NCBI GenBank assembly: GCA_002049455.2
Contig: KV918867.1
Span: forward strand, 62,001-126,000
Origin: Porphyra umbilicalis
Lineage: Eukaryota; Rhodophyta; Bangiophyceae; Bangiales; Bangiaceae
Length of the DNA: 64,000 bases
Direction: 5' to 3'
Shown: in pieces, positions 61,735-64,000 of the stretch
Layout of the letters: each line of letters opens with the position of its first letter
Numbering within the stretch: the first letter of the stretch is position 1
Position numbers and translations under genes: made by a program
The notes under the pieces: generated by a model
What the model saw: the letters and a program-made list of their open reading frames with translations, nothing else
What the model was told of the DNA's origin: nothing
Database searches by the model: none

Positions 61735-62229
61735 CTAGGCGTTTTTCGAGTCGTCCACGGCGTCGGCCGGATGTTCGATCTCGTCTTCTTCGACGTTACC
61801 GTCGGCAATGGCATGAACGCCGATAGGCGGTTGGCGACGCTCGCAAGGGCGATATGGTTCGGCGCACGGTGCGGCGAAGTGCCCCGGCTTGTTACAATTG
61901 TAACAGATGTCAGCCCGATTGGCTTGAGGGACGGCGGCCCGCGGGGGCGGCGGAGTGCGAACCGGTGTGAACGGTCGCTCCGTCGTCGTCCGCTGGTCCT
62001 GTGTCGCATAAGCGACTTTGATAGCCGTTGGGCGAGTCATCTTGAGCTGCAAGCACAGCTTATTGGTGCCGTCCCAGTACATCTGGGCGGTAGCAACAGT
62101 CTCGGAGAGAGTCCGATCAGGGAATTGGTCATTCAAGACCCGCACGTGCGCTTGCACAAGGTCCAAAAGACCAGTGATGAAGACGTCCTTAACGTCTTGG
62201 ATGTCGAACAAACCGTTCAGGGGTCGCAT
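61735..62229 (-). pseudogene. gag: Gypsy-2 Gag, C-terminal part with zinc knuckle
   Basis: Continues Gag after a one-base shift near 62225: PLNGLFDIQDVKDVFITGLL, then an intact CCHC knuckle CYNCNKPGHFAAPC and an acidic tail (NVEEDEIEHPADAVDD). The full CCHC set contrasts with the damaged knuckle of the Copia element. Confidence 0.8.
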
Positions 62230-63380
62230 TGCGTTTCGAAGCGATGACCAAAGGCCGTGGGCGCCTCGTTGTCTTGTTGCTTCATCGTAATGATGTCTTG
62301 GTAGGCGTTAGCCATAGTTGCGTGTGTCGCATACTTGTAAAGAAGCCAGTTGACGGCATCTCCGTATGTACGGATGGCATAACGCTTACGTCCGAGAGTG
62401 CTGTTAAGCGCGCCGGGGAAGGCCATCTTGGCGTTGCCGGCTAGTCGAAAGACCATGAGCGGAAGGGCTTGACCGTGCGTCAGCCCAGCCGCGTCGCACG
62501 CGCGGTGAAAGGTCGTCAAGAACGAGAAGATGCCCAAGGGCAGGGCTCCCGTGAATGGCTGTTGCCCATGGAACGCTCCGTCTAAACGTTTGTTGAGACG
62601 ATGCGACCGTTGTGCCTCCTTAGGCGTATACGTCAGTTGACAGCGGATCAGGAAGTACGTCCTGTAGTCCAGGAGTGTCTTGAAGCGGCTATTAGCCGGG
62701 CGGATCACCTTGATCCTATCGGCTTTTTCAAGTCGCTCCTTCCGTTTGGTGGGGTTCGCGGGGCGCTTGCGCGCGGCCGCGTCCGATTCGCTCGAGCTGT
62801 CGCTCGGTGAAGACCCACTTGGGGGCGACGGCGGGCCTGGCGGCCCGTGGCCATCGTCTGAAGAGGACGTGTCCGTCGCGTTGGGGTTGTCGTCGTCTGA
62901 CGACGTCGGGCTTGACTCAGAGGCGGAATCATCGGAAGATGAGGAAGGCGCGGCGTTAGCCGGATCGTCCTTGCGGACGGTCTTGTCTTTAGTCACCTTG
63001 CTTGTCTTCTTGACAATCTTGGTCTTGTCGCCCGACTGGCGGCGAGACTTAGCCACACGGCGTTCCTCCTCGTGGGAGTCGACCTTGCGCAGGGCCTCGA
63101 CGTCGTCGACCAACTTGTCATTGGCTCGCGCCAGATACTCTTTAGTCTGTTCTTGGGCCGTTAGGCGTCGCTGAAGTGCTTCAACGGCCGCCTTCAGGCT
63201 CTCCACCACCTGCATCTGCCCGGAGACGGCTTGATCCGCAGGGACGGGAGAAGTTGGAGTACCGTCCGTTGGGGCGTCGGAGGCGGCAGGAGTGCCTTGT
63301 CCCCCGCCCGGCGGCCGGTAGCCAGTTGGTAACTTGCCGTCTCTGGCTCGCCGAGTGCCGCCGGTACCACCAGTAGACAT
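62217..63380 (-). pseudogene. gag: Gypsy-2 Gag, N-terminal and capsid part
   Basis: Start at 63380 (MSTGGTGGTRRARDG). A coiled coil at about 60-110 (ESLKAAVEALQRRLTAQEQT), a Lys-rich then Ser/Asp-rich linker, and a capsid-like helical domain from about 240 (RFKTLLDYRTYFLIRCQLTY, LPLGIFSFLTTFHRACDAAG, AYQDIITMKQQDNEAPTAFG). It stops at TGA 62217-62219; the protein continues in the neighbouring frame. Confidence 0.82.
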
Positions 63381-63590
63381 ACTGGGACCTGAACAAAGTG
63401 TTCCGACTTGGCTAACGCCCTGCGCGCCAACGTCGAAGATCTCAACCATGATGCCCCCGGCACCACGCCCACAAGTCGATGGCTAACGCCCCGCGCGCCA
63501 AGCGACCGTATCGACACCGTCACAATGCCACGAGGCAGCGAGAAAGTTCTCGGGAACACCGTGCCGCGAGGCACGATGAAGGCGAGGGTA

Positions 63591-63610
63591 TCCCCTGCTG
63601 CTCCACCAAA
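63591..63610 (-). other. primer-binding site of Gypsy-2
   Basis: On the minus strand this reads TTTGGTGGAGCAGCAGGGGA directly after the 5' LTR, identical over 20 bases to the Gypsy-1 site at 2162-2181. Confidence 0.85.
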
Positions 63611-64000
63611 TGTGGTATTAATAACGTTAGTTCAATTACCAGTGTACTGAGACCGACCGTAGCCAAGCAATAAAGCGAGTTCTCTTGCCGTCGCGGCGAG
63701 GAAGAAAGACCTTTTGTTGAAGGGCATCCGATGGGGAGCCGGGTGGTGCCCACGACGGCGACCCCGGACCCACGGTGATTTAATACAAACGAGGGCACCG
63801 GTCGATCGACCCTCCGATCACAAGCGATCGTAATGAGTGCCGGCAGACAGATAAGACAGGCAAGCAAACAAACAATAAAAAATGAACAATGCGGAAGTAA
63901 CCCCCCAAAGGGCGTGCCACAGGCCAATTCCCACAATACATGGGCTTTGGCCCGTCAAGGGGGCTACTCGTGGCCAATTGCCAATTGGGAGCAGAGATAT
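63611..64000 (-). repeat. 5' LTR of Gypsy-2, truncated by window edge
   Basis: First 390 bases of an LTR matching 55153-55542. On the minus strand it ends ATTAATACCACA, followed by the PBS. Confidence 0.85.

Larger units (their letters stand above)
55153..64000 (-). mobile_element. Gypsy-2: Ty3/Gypsy chromovirus, minus strand, truncated by window edge
   Basis: Read on the minus strand: 5' LTR (63611 to beyond the window), PBS, gag, protease, RT, RNase H, integrase, chromodomain, then the 3' LTR down to 55153. It is better preserved than Gypsy-1: integrase is intact and the breaks are few (a gag frameshift near 62225, two near the start of RT, one TAA before the chromodomain). Confidence 0.88.

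Overview
This is a GC-rich nuclear window from a eukaryote. Host genes are compact, with no intron or one or two GT-AG introns of about 270-345 nt. Two look plastid-targeted: a plant-organellar-type threonyl-tRNA synthetase and a histidinol-phosphatase-like enzyme fused to a bacterial-type YicC domain. High GC, scarce introns, plastid proteins and heavy transposon load point to a photosynthetic alga, most likely a bangiophyte red alga (Porphyra/Pyropia-like). That assignment is an inference, not a sequence match. Homopolymer G/C runs are frequent, and several frame breaks fall on or beside them.

Layout. 1-14 kb: a Copia RNase H scrap, then a pogo/Tigger-type DDE transposase gene split by an 11.9-kb Ty3/Gypsy chromovirus (Gypsy-1, 1434-13362). 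Gypsy-1 is itself broken by a 999-bp hAT-type element (7722-8720), so the nesting is three levels deep. Gypsy-1 also carries a long antisense reading frame between pol and its 3' LTR. 14-18 kb: gene-poor, less GC-rich DNA and a second hAT-type element (17278-18041). 18.8-25.3 kb: a minus-strand Ty1/Copia element with 148-bp LTRs. 25.3-28.8 kb: low-complexity GC-rich DNA with a 281-bp tandem duplication, an element with terminal inverted repeats, and a 236-bp TA-flanked MITE.

29.5-43.8 kb is the host gene island: UBE2H-type ubiquitin-conjugating enzyme (+), histidinol-phosphatase/YicC fusion (-), KRI1 (+), organellar threonyl-tRNA synthetase (-), galactokinase (+) and UTP23 (-). KRI1 and UTP23 both act in small-subunit ribosome biogenesis. 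The island is bracketed by two copies of the same MITE in opposite orientation (28.6 and 44.2 kb).

45.6-50.8 kb: a minus-strand tyrosine-recombinase retrotransposon with DIRS-type RT/RNase H and A1...B1-A2-B2 split direct repeats, as in PAT/Ngaro elements. 50.8-55.1 kb: mostly unexplained DNA with two weak candidate ORFs. 55.15 kb to the right edge: a second, better preserved minus-strand chromovirus (Gypsy-2) whose 5' LTR runs off the window. Gypsy-1 and Gypsy-2 share an identical 20-nt primer-binding region although their coding sequences have diverged.

The points most worth following are the histidinol phosphatase-YicC fusion, the antisense ORF of Gypsy-1, the split-repeat YR retrotransposon, and the single-base breaks in galactokinase and UTP23.
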